A stretch of 6,305 nt of DNA from the NCBI GenBank assembly GCA_023459435.1, contig JAEWUL010000109.1, positions 1 through 6,305 of the forward strand, in the 5' to 3' direction. Made by a program: the position numbers and the translations under genes. The DNA comes from Bacteroidota bacterium (GTDB taxonomy: Bacteria > Bacteroidota > Bacteroidia > Bacteroidales > WCHB1-69). The notes under the pieces are model-generated. The model saw only the letters and a program-made list of their open reading frames with translations. It did no database searches and had not been told where the DNA came from. This document shows, in pieces, positions 1-6,305 of the stretch (its first letter is position 1; each line of letters starts with the position of its first letter).

Positions 1-174
1 ATATATGATAATCCAAAAATGATGGGATACATTGTGTATTATATTTTTTGTGGGGTAAATTTAACAAATAATTCAGATGTAACCTCTATAGGGAATTCGA
101 TTTTATATAAAAAAAGAAGTTATGACTATGAAAAGAGAAAAGCTATTCCACTTTTTGAAAACAAACAGAAATAA
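1..174 (+). CDS. 3' end of an unidentified upstream gene (partial)
   Basis: Frame 1 is open from the left edge to a TAA at 172-174, giving 57 residues. The other two forward frames have stops within the first 25 bases. By chance, 57 open codons at this AT content would be uncommon (roughly 1 in 100 by my estimate). The peptide has a plausible composition: an aromatic, hydrophobic stretch (MGYIVYYIFCGVN) followed by a basic, polar tail ending in FENKQK. I do not recognise a family, and the visible part has no catalytic motif. Its last 53 bases overlap the start of the next gene in another frame, which would be compatible with translational coupling. Alternatively the frame is non-coding sequence that happens to be open. 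The true start lies left of the window. Confidence 0.45.
   Translation: MYDNPKMMGYIVYYIFCGVNLTNNSDVTSIGNSILYKKRSYDYEKRKAIPLFENKQK
114..119 (+). promoter_or_regulatory. Shine-Dalgarno-like AAGAAG that decides between two ATGs
   Basis: The purine run AAGAAG sits 2 bases before the ATG at 122 and 8 bases before the in-frame ATG at 128. Normal SD spacing favours 128 as the real start of the membrane-anchored protein. It is the only recognisable SD-like site in a sensible position in the window; the amidase and toxin starts lack one. Confidence 0.4.
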
Positions 175-589
175 ACTAATATTATTATTCTTGTTTATAA
201 TAATTTTTGTTTATTTTTTGAAAGTAAACCAAAAAGTACAAATTGAAAAAACACTAGAAGGTTTTTGGATGATAGATCTTGAAAAAACAAATTGGGCTCG
301 AGTAAATACTTATGATTTTATAAACTATACTTTAGATTTTAAAGATAATAAAGTATTTTTACCAATTGTTTATTCTGGATTATCAGATGCTGAATCAAAA
401 TCTATTGGGACATGGGAAATTGTCAACCATAATCCTGATTCAATTTTTATTAATGCTCCTGAAAGTCCTTTTTTTGGAACGTATAAAATAAAATTATATA
501 GAGATGAAGGTGTTTTATATAAAATTGAATTTTCTAATGATTCTTCATTTATTGTTTGTATTAAAGGTAGTATGTATTATAAAAAATAA
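122..589 (+). CDS. small membrane-anchored protein with a beta-rich extracytoplasmic domain (unknown function)
   Basis: This encodes 155 residues. A basic N-terminus (K4, R5, K7, K13, R16, K18) precedes one strong hydrophobic segment at about residues 19-33 (LILLFLFIIIFVYFL), with no lipobox or obvious signal-peptidase site. By the positive-inside rule this is a signal anchor with the remaining ~120 residues outside the cytoplasmic membrane. That part alternates short beta-like stretches with turns: GFW at 47-49, an L-D-F strand at 71-73, GTWEI at 96-100, a D-S-I-F-I strand at 106-110, GTYKI at 119-123, and a final strand with C146. This pattern resembles small lipocalin-like or beta-barrel hypothetical proteins common in Bacteroidota, but I cannot name a family. 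AAGAAG at 114-119 is 2 bases from the ATG at 122 and 8 bases from the ATG at 128, so the second ATG is the likelier start and would drop two residues. The start overlaps the preceding open frame. It is not holin-like: it has one anchor and a large soluble domain. Reality of the gene is likely; function is unknown. Confidence 0.8.
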   Translation: MTMKREKLFHFLKTNRNKLILLFLFIIIFVYFLKVNQKVQIEKTLEGFWMIDLEKTNWARVNTYDFINYTLDFKDNKVFLPIVYSGLSDAESKSIGTWEIVNHNPDSIFINAPESPFFGTYKIKLYRDEGVLYKIEFSNDSSFIVCIKGSMYYKK

Positions 590-710
590 TTCATTGTATA
601 TTTTTGACAAATAATAATATTGTTATTCACAAATGTTAGTTGGAGTGTTTCAAAACTTTAACATATATAAAAATCATTATACTCCATTAAAAAATAGTTT
701 TGTTTAATAT
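590..710. promoter_or_regulatory. AT-rich intergenic gap with candidate promoter elements for the amidase-toxin unit
   Basis: This 121-base gap is the only place in the window where a promoter for the amidase and toxin genes would naturally sit. It contains two perfect matches to the Bacteroidota -7 consensus TAnnTTTG: TATTTTTG at 599-606 and TAGTTTTG at 695-702. It also contains a TTGACA hexamer at 604-609 without a convincing -10 box at 16-18 bases. Neither TAnnTTTG site has a clear TTTG/TTG at the expected -33 distance. The first would give a leader of about 100 bases; the second would start transcription almost at the ATG (711). Short inverted repeats are present (TGGAGT 641-646 with ACTCCA 681-686; CAAAACT 651-657 with AGTTTTG 696-702), but their loops are long and they cannot all pair together. 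No GC-rich hairpin plus T-run terminator is visible after 589. Confidence 0.3.
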
Positions 711-1355
711 ATGAAAATAATCTCCGAACAATTTCCTAACAATCAATACATAAAAGAGATTTCTAAAAAATCTCAAATTGTAATACATCATACAGTCTCT
801 GGTCCAGGGATAAATGGTGATGTTGCATGGTGGAAATCAACACCTGAAAGAATTGCCACTCATTTTATAATTGATAGAGAAGGTGAAATTCATCAATTTT
901 TCTCTACTGATTATTGGGCTTATCATCTAGGATTGAAAGCAAGTGTCTTTAAAAAATTTGGATTAAAATATAAAAATTTGGATAGTTCTTCCATTTCAAT
1001 TGAATTAGATTCATGGGGGCCGCTCACCTCTGAAATGTGTCCAGTTGGTAATCCCAAATTTGGAAAAGTCCAAAATGTTTACGAATATCCTGAAAAAACT
1101 CCTTTCAAAAAATATTGTTTTTATGAAAAATATTCAGATAAACAATTAATCTCATTACAAGAACTTTTAATTTTTTTAACTGAAAAATATAAGATCCCAA
1201 GAACGTATTATGAAAATATGTTTGATCAAAATAAAGATGCATTATCTGGAAAATCTGGAGTTTGGGCTCACGTTTCTTTTAGATCTGACAAATCAGATCC
1301 ACATCCACAAAAAGAATTGGTTGATTTATTAAAAAATTTAGCCAATTTCAAATAA
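711..1355 (+). CDS. N-acetylmuramoyl-L-alanine amidase (Amidase_2 / AmpD-T7 lysozyme type)
   Basis: This encodes 214 residues. The family is a zinc amidase cleaving the bond between N-acetylmuramic acid and L-alanine of the stem peptide. Visible hallmarks are IVIHHTVS at 23-30, with H26 as the first zinc ligand; the substrate-groove strand HFIIDREGEIHQF at 51-63; WAYHLG at 69-74; and SISIELDSWG at 94-103, where E98 matches the catalytic Glu of AmpD. Near the C-terminus AHVSFRSDKSDPHP (186-199) supplies H187 and D196 as the other zinc ligands, with K194 at the catalytic Lys position. All key residues of the AmpD arrangement are therefore present. There is no signal peptide, no cell-wall-binding domain and no membrane segment, so the protein is made as a cytoplasmic, endolysin-like enzyme. 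Residues about 104-140 (containing C110 and C136, rich in aromatic residues) form an extra loop compared with a minimal AmpD. No SD precedes the ATG. The 40-base gap to the toxin frame suggests co-transcription. The enzymatic call is firm; its role as lysis protein, cargo effector or cell-wall recycling enzyme is inference. Confidence 0.93.
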   Translation: MKIISEQFPNNQYIKEISKKSQIVIHHTVSGPGINGDVAWWKSTPERIATHFIIDREGEIHQFFSTDYWAYHLGLKASVFKKFGLKYKNLDSSSISIELDSWGPLTSEMCPVGNPKFGKVQNVYEYPEKTPFKKYCFYEKYSDKQLISLQELLIFLTEKYKIPRTYYENMFDQNKDALSGKSGVWAHVSFRSDKSDPHPQKELVDLLKNLANFK

Positions 1356-1380
1356 TTCAAACAAATAAGAATAATTCAAA
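1351..1380 (+). repeat. 11-base direct repeat pair across the amidase-toxin junction
   Basis: AATAATTCAAA occurs at 1351-1361 and again at 1370-1380, a 19-base period. The first copy contains the amidase stop codon (TAA, 1353-1355); the second ends 15 bases before the toxin ATG. Tandem sites at about two helical turns can be operators, but this could be a small local duplication or AT-rich coincidence. Confidence 0.4.
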
Positions 1381-1395
1381 GAAAATCTTATAATA

Positions 1396-4300
1396 ATGAG
1401 TATGAATGAAGATCAAAAATCGAAGCGAGGTTCATCATCTGTATCACAGTCGGAACAAGGTAATGAAAAGACCAACGTCCAACAAAATGCGGATAAATCT
1501 CCTGCTCCAAAAAATAGTACTGGAGCAGGAGATAATAAACATGCTTCGATCAATTTACCTGTTGGAGGTGGAGCTATCAGAGGAATAGGTGAGAAATTCC
1601 AAGCAAATCCTGTAACCGGAACTGGTTCATATACTGTTCCACTTGCAATTAGTGAAGGACGTGGAGGTTTCACCCCTCAATTCGCATTGAGTTATGATTC
1701 AGGAAGTGGAAATTCTGTGTTTGGATTAGGATGGAATGTTGGTATCCCTTCAATTTCAAGAAAAACTGCAAAAGAATTACCTCAATATAATGATTTCCCG
1801 GATCATGAAAGTGATACTTTTATTCTATCAGGTGCAGAAGATCTAGTTCCTATTTTCGATAATGATGGACATCAAACTATTCGCACATACAACAATTATT
1901 CTATTTTCAGTTATCGTCCACGTACAGAAGGCTTATTTGCACGAATTGAACGTTGGGTAAATATAAATACTCATCAATGCCATTGGCGAAGTGTAAGTAA
2001 AGAAAATATTGTTTCAGTATATGGGTTTTCAGAAAGTGCTAGAATTGTTGACCCTAATAATGATCAAAGAGTATTTTCTTGGTTGTATGAAGAGAGTTGG
2101 GATGCAAAAGGGAATCTTATTCACTTTAATTATAAAAATGAAAATAGTGAAAATATTCTTCCATCATGCTATGAAAATCCAAGGTTACAACAAGCAACCT
2201 TTGCAAATAAATATTTAAAAAGCGTCCAATATGGGAATGTAACACCATTAACGGATACTAACTATCAATCTCGAATTCCAAATTCCTATAATGCAGATTT
2301 CTGTTTTAAAATCGTCTTTGATTATGGTGATGAGATTATTCCAAACAATGGATGGACTGCCCGAACTGATCCATTTTCAGTTTATAGCGCAGGTTTTGAA
2401 ATAAGAACATACAGACTGTGCAAGCGAATTTTGATGTATCATCATTTTGCTGAATTGGGTGAAACAGATGTTTTGGTTCGATCTACAGATTTAGAATACT
2501 CAGATGAGAATGGTGCATTTACACTTCTTAATTCTGTCACTCATAAATCTTACTGTGGATCAGAGACTGAAACATTGCCTTCTGTGGAGTTTTCTTATTC
2601 TGAATCAAAAATTGCGAATAGCTTCAAAGAGTTTTCCGGGGACAAACTACAAAACCTTCCGTTTGGAGTAGATGGACAACAATATCAGTGGATTGACCTA
2701 TATAGTGAAGGAATTAGCGGTATTATGTCTATGAATAATCAAGCTTGGTATTTTATGCCAAACTATGGAGATAAACAATTCTTAGATCCATTAGATGAAA
2801 GAGAACCGCATTTTGGTAGAATGAAAGCTGAATCTACAAAACCGGCTGCAACTAATAATAGGCAATTTACTTACCATATTGGAGATGTAGATAGTGACGG
2901 GCTTCCTGAATTGATCATTCAAGGGGAAGCAATAAATGGATATTATAGCAGAACAGAAGATGGTGACTGGTTGAATTTTAGAAATTTTGAGAACTTCCCA
3001 AATATCAATTTCAATGATTCAAATCTTCGTTTTATGGATTTGTCAGGAGATGGGTTAGCTGATATTATCATTAGTAAAGGAGATTATTTTGATATTTATT
3101 TTAGTGATGGAGTTAAGGGGTATGGAAATTATAGACGAGTTCGATGCGAAACCAATGAAGGAGATGGTCCCAAATTACTCTTTTCTGACATAAAAAGAAG
3201 GGTCTTTCTTGCAGATATGAGTGGAGATGGATTAACTGATATTGTTTGTATTACAAACACATCCATTGAATATTATCCCAATTTAGGTTATGGAAAATTC
3301 GGATCAAGAGTAACTATGAGTAACCCACCTCTACTAGACAGCTTAGAACAATTTGATCCTCGTTTTGTGTTTTTAACTGATGTTGATGGAACTGGAACTA
3401 CCGATCTACTTTACATATCAAAAGGGAAAATAAACTATTATAAAAATCTTTCCGGCAATGCTTGGGAAAAACAAATAGTTCCTGACTCACTAGTTGTAAA
3501 CAATACAAAGCAAACATTTATTCAGACAACTGACCTTTTAGGGAATGGAACTCAATGTTTAGTTGTTTCTTCTTCTATTCCAAATCAATCCAAAAAGATT
3601 CGATATTTGGAACTAACTTCTGGGATTAAACCTTTTTTATTAAAGAAGATAGTTAACAATATGGGAGCTGTAACTGAATTACATTATGCTCCTTCAACTA
3701 AATTCTATATTCAAGATAAAATGAAAGGAACTCCTTGGATCACAAAACTTCCATTCATAGTCCATGTCTTAGAATCTGTTGAAATAACAGATGTTGTTAG
3801 TTCAAAATCATTCAAAAACAAATATGCATATCACCATGGTTATTATGACCATCAAGAACGTGAGTTCAGAGGATTTGGTATGGTGGAACAATGGGATATT
3901 GAATCTTATGATCTTTCTTCAAATATAGACCCTTTAGACCTTCCTCCTGTTTATACAAAGACATGGTTTCATACTGGTTATTATCATCAAAGAGATAAAA
4001 TTAGTAGAAAATATGAAGATGAATATTTTAAGGATATATATTCTTGGAAATTACCAGACACTAAATTACCAATCAATCTAACTGGTGAAGAAGCAAGAGA
4101 AGCTTGTCGAGCATTAAGAGGTAGTCCTTTACGAATAGAAATTTATTCCTTAGATGGAACTCCTATACAAAACATTCCTTATACAGTAGAAGAAAAATCA
4201 TATTCATTACAATGTCTCCAACATAGGACTAAAAATCAATATGCAATATTTTTAAAAACTGAAAGTGAAACACTACAATATGCGTATGAGAGAGATGTCA

Positions 4301-6305
4301 CTGATCCACGTATTAGCCACCAGTTGATTATAGAAAATGATCAGTATGGTAATCCAACTAAAACGGTGCAAGTTGCATATCCAAGACTTAGCTCTTCGGC
4401 TCTAACAGAGCAGACCACATTAAAAATGGTTTATGCTGAAAATTCGTTTATTAACAATCATACAACCGATTTTAATTTAATTGGAATACCTTATCAAAAT
4501 AAACAATTTGAAATACACAACTATCCCTATTCTGATCATAAATTAGTTATTTCTGATTTGATTTCAAATATTGGAATTGCTGCAGAAATTGACTATGCAG
4601 AAGCTCCATCACCAACATTGTTACAAAAAAGACTTTTTCAGCATACAAAAACGCTCTTTTGGAATCAAGCACTAACGAATGCTTTACCTTTAGGCCAAAT
4701 CTCATCACATGCTTTACCATTTCAACAACAATCTCTTGAATTAACTCAAATGTTGATTGATGATTTTAATTCACAAGGATTAAAAATCACTGATACTTTA
4801 TTAGAAAATGGAAAGTATATAAAAGCCGTTATAAGTTCTCAAAACAACAATTGGTATCTATGTAGTGAAATTCAAAATTTTTGTGCCTCGTATTTTTATC
4901 TTCCTGAATGTATCACTGATCAATTTGGGAATACTACTACAATGGAATATGATACATACCATCTTTATCCAGTTACAATTACCGATGCATTAGGATTTCA
5001 AACAACAGCTGAATACAACTATCATTATTTACAACCTTGGAAATTAACCGAACCAAATGGGAATAGTCAAGAAGTTGCTTTTAGTACACTAGGGATGGTG
5101 ACAAAACTAGCTTTGATAGGGAAGAATGGAGAGGGTGATACATTGGACGATCCTACTGAACTTTATGAGTACGATTTACATTGTTGGCAAAGTTCTCAAA
5201 AACCGGTTTATGCTTATGTAAAAAAACGGGAGCTTCATGGAATGGAGAATTTACGTTGGCTGGAAGCTTATGTATATACCAATGGGATTGGTGAAAATAT
5301 TATGACAAAAACCACTGCCGAAGATGGATTGGCATGGACTTTAGTAGATGGAGTACCTGTTCAAGTGGAAACTACATCTCGTTGGTTAGCAAGTGGTAAA
5401 GTGATCACTAACAATAAAAATAAACCAATAAAACAATATGAACCTTGGTATAGTACTACTTATGAATTTGAAAATGAAGAGGAACTTACTCAATACGGTG
5501 TAACTCCAATTTTATACTATGATTCAATAGGAAGATTGATTGAAGTACAATTTCCTGATGGAACTAAAACAAAAGTTGTTTTTGATAATTGGAAACAACA
5601 AAACTTTGACCAAAACGATTGCGATCCAGAGTCTCCATTTTACAATACACCTCAAATTGTTGATATTGATAATTTAGGTCGCCCTTTCAAAACATCCGAT
5701 GATAACGGAACTTATGGAATGGTGGAAACACATAACAAATTGGATATTACCGGTAGAATTGTACAGGTTACAGATGCCTTGAATCGTGTTGCAACGATCA
5801 ATAAATTTGCTCTTAGTGAAAAACATCAGGTTTATGTCAAAAATATTGATAGTGGTGAACGTTGGATGATAGCTGATACTGCCGGAAAACCTATGGCAAA
5901 ATGGGATTTAAGAGGGCATGTTTTTAAATTTCAATATGATGAATTACAAAGACCTACAGACACAATCGTAAACGATGCTTGTGTTGAAAGACTGGTCTAT
6001 GGAACAACTTCTGATGAGAACCAAATTGGTCAATTAATTCAAAATTATAATCAAAGTGGTAAATCTGAATTTGTGAAATTTGACTTTAAAGGGAATCTTT
6101 TATGTCAACTTACAACATTTTGTGAAGACTATTCTGGAACTATCGATTGGAATGGAACACCATTGTTGATAGAGGAGGAATTTAAAAACAAAATCGAATA
6201 TAATGCATTCAACAAACCATTATTCTTTTTCCAACCTGACGGATGCGGAATTTTTTACTATTATGACAAAGGTGGACTTTTAAATACAGTGGTATACCCT
6301 GCTTA
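1396..6305 (+). CDS. Tc toxin B-type protein fused to a C-type RHS region (SpvB/TcdB family), 3' end missing
   Basis: The frame is open for 1,636 codons and leaves the window in mid-codon (TA at 6304-6305). By family, TcB and TcC form a hollow RHS cocoon that encloses a toxic C-terminus and delivers it through a TcA injector. Residues 1-50 are polar and disordered (S, N, K, Q), with no signal peptide. The SpvB/TcaC domain spans about 51-350: LPVGGGAIRGIGEKFQANP at 54-72, YDSGSGNSVFGLGWNVGIP from 100, and EIRTYRLCKRILM near 335. Five FG-GAP-like motifs lie at 497-722. The TcdB middle/N region spans about 735-830, with NNMGAVTELHYAPSTKFY from 754 and EREFRGFG at 821-828. The middle/C region spans about 850-995, with TKTWFHTG, EEAREACRALRG near 898 and DPRISH. 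A conserved block, RLFQHTKTLFWNQAL then LPLGQISSHALP, lies near 1079-1110. RHS/YD repeats run from about 1175 to the edge. The ATG at 1396 is used; an in-frame ATG at 1402 is equally possible, and neither has an SD. I found no frameshift or internal stop. Confidence 0.95.
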   Translation, partial: MSMNEDQKSKRGSSSVSQSEQGNEKTNVQQNADKSPAPKNSTGAGDNKHASINLPVGGGAIRGIGEKFQANPVTGTGSYTVPLAISEGRGGFTPQFALSYDSGSGNSVFGLGWNVGIPSISRKTAKELPQYNDFPDHESDTFILSGAEDLVPIFDNDGHQTIRTYNNYSIFSYRPRTEGLFARIERWVNINTHQCHWRSVSKENIVSVYGFSESARIVDPNNDQRVFSWLYEESWDAKGNLIHFNYKNENSENILPSCYENPRLQQATFANKYLKSVQYGNVTPLTDTNYQSRIPNSYNADFCFKIVFDYGDEIIPNNGWTARTDPFSVYSAGFEIRTYRLCKRILMYHHFAELGETDVLVRSTDLEYSDENGAFTLLNSVTHKSYCGSETETLPSVEFSYSESKIANSFKEFSGDKLQNLPFGVDGQQYQWIDLYSEGISGIMSMNNQAWYFMPNYGDKQFLDPLDEREPHFGRMKAESTKPAATNNRQFTYHIGDVDSDGLPELIIQGEAINGYYSRTEDGDWLNFRNFENFPNINFNDSNLRFMDLSGDGLADIIISKGDYFDIYFSDGVKGYGNYRRVRCETNEGDGPKLLFSDIKRRVFLADMSGDGLTDIVCITNTSIEYYPNLGYGKFGSRVTMSNPPLLDSLEQFDPRFVFLTDVDGTGTTDLLYISKGKINYYKNLSGNAWEKQIVPDSLVVNNTKQTFIQTTDLLGNGTQCLVVSSSIPNQSKKIRYLELTSGIKPFLLKKIVNNMGAVTELHYAPSTKFYIQDKMKGTPWITKLPFIVHVLESVEITDVVSSKSFKNKYAYHHGYYDHQEREFRGFGMVEQWDIESYDLSSNIDPLDLPPVYTKTWFHTGYYHQRDKISRKYEDEYFKDIYSWKLPDTKLPINLTGEEAREACRALRGSPLRIEIYSLDGTPIQNIPYTVEEKSYSLQCLQHRTKNQYAIFLKTESETLQYAYERDVTDPRISHQLIIENDQYGNPTKTVQVAYPRLSSSALTEQTTLKMVYAENSFINNHTTDFNLIGIPYQNKQFEIHNYPYSDHKLVISDLISNIGIAAEIDYAEAPSPTLLQKRLFQHTKTLFWNQALTNALPLGQISSHALPFQQQSLELTQMLIDDFNSQGLKITDTLLENGKYIKAVISSQNNNWYLCSEIQNFCASYFYLPECITDQFGNTTTMEYDTYHLYPVTITDALGFQTTAEYNYHYLQPWKLTEPNGNSQEVAFSTLGMVTKLALIGKNGEGDTLDDPTELYEYDLHCWQSSQKPVYAYVKKRELHGMENLRWLEAYVYTNGIGENIMTKTTAEDGLAWTLVDGVPVQVETTSRWLASGKVITNNKNKPIKQYEPWYSTTYEFENEEELTQYGVTPILYYDSIGRLIEVQFPDGTKTKVVFDNWKQQNFDQNDCDPESPFYNTPQIVDIDNLGRPFKTSDDNGTYGMVETHNKLDITGRIVQVTDALNRVATINKFALSEKHQVYVKNIDSGERWMIADTAGKPMAKWDLRGHVFKFQYDELQRPTDTIVNDACVERLVYGTTSDENQIGQLIQNYNQSGKSEFVKFDFKGNLLCQLTTFCEDYSGTIDWNGTPLLIEEEFKNKIEYNAFNKPLFFFQPDGCGIFYYYDKGGLLNTVVYPA
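2884..3561 (+). repeat. five FG-GAP/VCBS-like motifs in the toxin (beta-propeller blades)
   Basis: Within the toxin protein the pattern D-x-x-x-D/T/N-G-x-x-D recurs five times: DVDSDGLPEL at residue 497, DLSGDGLADI at 548, DMSGDGLTDI at 607, DVDGTGTTDL at 662 and DLLGNGTQCL at 713. Spacing is about 51-59 residues, a blade-sized period. In the family these Asp-rich loops belong to the beta-propeller that contacts TcA and gates translocation. The first three keep the full Asp/Gly loop. The fourth has T in place of the central D, and the fifth has lost most of the acidic residues, so it is probably structural only. Confidence 0.85.
4918..6303 (+). repeat. RHS/YD-type repeat region of the toxin, crossing the usual B-C boundary
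   Basis: From about residue 1175 the protein shows RHS-like units: DQFGNTTTMEYD, then DALGFQTTAEYNY, LTEPNGNSQEV, YDSIGRLIEVQFPDGT at 1375-1390, LDITGRIVQVTDALNRV near 1441, GERWMIADTAGKPMAKWD, RGHVFKFQYDELQRPTD, VERLVYGT, FDFKGNLL and YNAFNKPLFFFQPDG. YD-type units build the spiral beta-sheet shell of the cocoon. The stretch around 1375-1408 (YDSIGRL to FDNWKQQNFDQND) matches the place where separate TcB proteins normally end. The repeats continue beyond it without interruption, which is why I call this a B-C fusion. The catalytic aspartyl self-cleavage motif and the variable tip are not reached. Confidence 0.85.

Noticed and set aside
606..630. AT-only hairpin AATAA...TTATT after the membrane-anchored gene, considered as a terminator
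   Set aside because: The stem has only five A-T pairs, with no GC-rich core and no following T-run, so it would not be a stable intrinsic terminator.
641..702. Inverted repeats TGGAGT/ACTCCA and CAAAACT/AGTTTTG, considered as a riboswitch or operator
   Set aside because: The stems are 6-7 bases with loops of 34-38 bases and they interleave so that both cannot form together. No known riboswitch core is visible.
1406..1588. A 60-codon + strand open frame starting just after the toxin start
   Set aside because: It lies wholly inside the toxin gene in another frame. The toxin frame there encodes the recognisable hydrophilic leader and the beginning of the SpvB domain.
1413..1673. An 86-codon - strand open frame
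   Set aside because: It is antisense to the conserved SpvB region. Its proline- and alanine-rich composition mirrors the Gly- and Ser-rich sense protein, and it has no family resemblance or start context.
2009..2218. A 69-codon + strand open frame
   Set aside because: It is an out-of-frame shadow within the toxin; the toxin frame is continuous and conserved through this stretch.
1..6305. tRNA, rRNA, CRISPR array, insertion sequence or attachment site
   Set aside because: I saw no regularly spaced repeats, terminal inverted repeats with a transposase, cloverleaf-like sequence or rRNA stretches; coding sequence fills almost all of the window.

Overview
The window is AT-rich (about one third GC by eye), and every supported gene lies on the + strand. 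It holds the 3' end of an unidentified gene, a small membrane-anchored protein, a zinc-dependent N-acetylmuramoyl-L-alanine amidase, and the first 1,636 codons of a very large Tc-toxin-type protein that runs off the right edge. Low GC, weak or absent Shine-Dalgarno sequences before the amidase and toxin starts, and two TAnnTTTG-type boxes before the amidase fit a Bacteroidota genome best. A low-GC Bacillota or gammaproteobacterial host cannot be excluded.

Layout. Bases 1-174 are the only open frame at the left edge and probably encode the last 57 residues of an upstream gene. It overlaps by about 53 bases the start of a 155-residue protein (122-589) with one N-terminal membrane anchor and a beta-rich, probably extracytoplasmic domain. 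A 121-base AT-rich gap (590-710) with candidate promoter elements follows. The amidase (711-1355) has a complete AmpD/T7-lysozyme-type active site and no signal peptide. Forty bases later, with no terminator between, starts the toxin frame (1396 to the end).

The toxin frame carries, in order, a disordered hydrophilic N-terminus, a SpvB/TcaC-type domain, five FG-GAP/VCBS-like motifs of the beta-propeller, TcdB middle/N and middle/C domains, and RHS/YD repeats. The frame continues without a stop past the point where stand-alone TcB proteins normally end and into sequence resembling the TcC N-terminal half. It therefore looks like a fused B-C toxin cocoon. The autoprotease and the variable C-terminal toxic domain would lie downstream, outside the window.

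How they may work together (inference): the fused B-C protein would form the RHS cocoon that encloses a toxic C-terminus and docks on a TcA-type injector encoded elsewhere. The co-directional cytoplasmic-type amidase could lyse the producing cell to release the signal-less toxin, as lysis cassettes do in some Tc loci, or it could be an antibacterial cargo. The membrane-anchored protein upstream could be an accessory or protective factor, but nothing in its sequence proves this.
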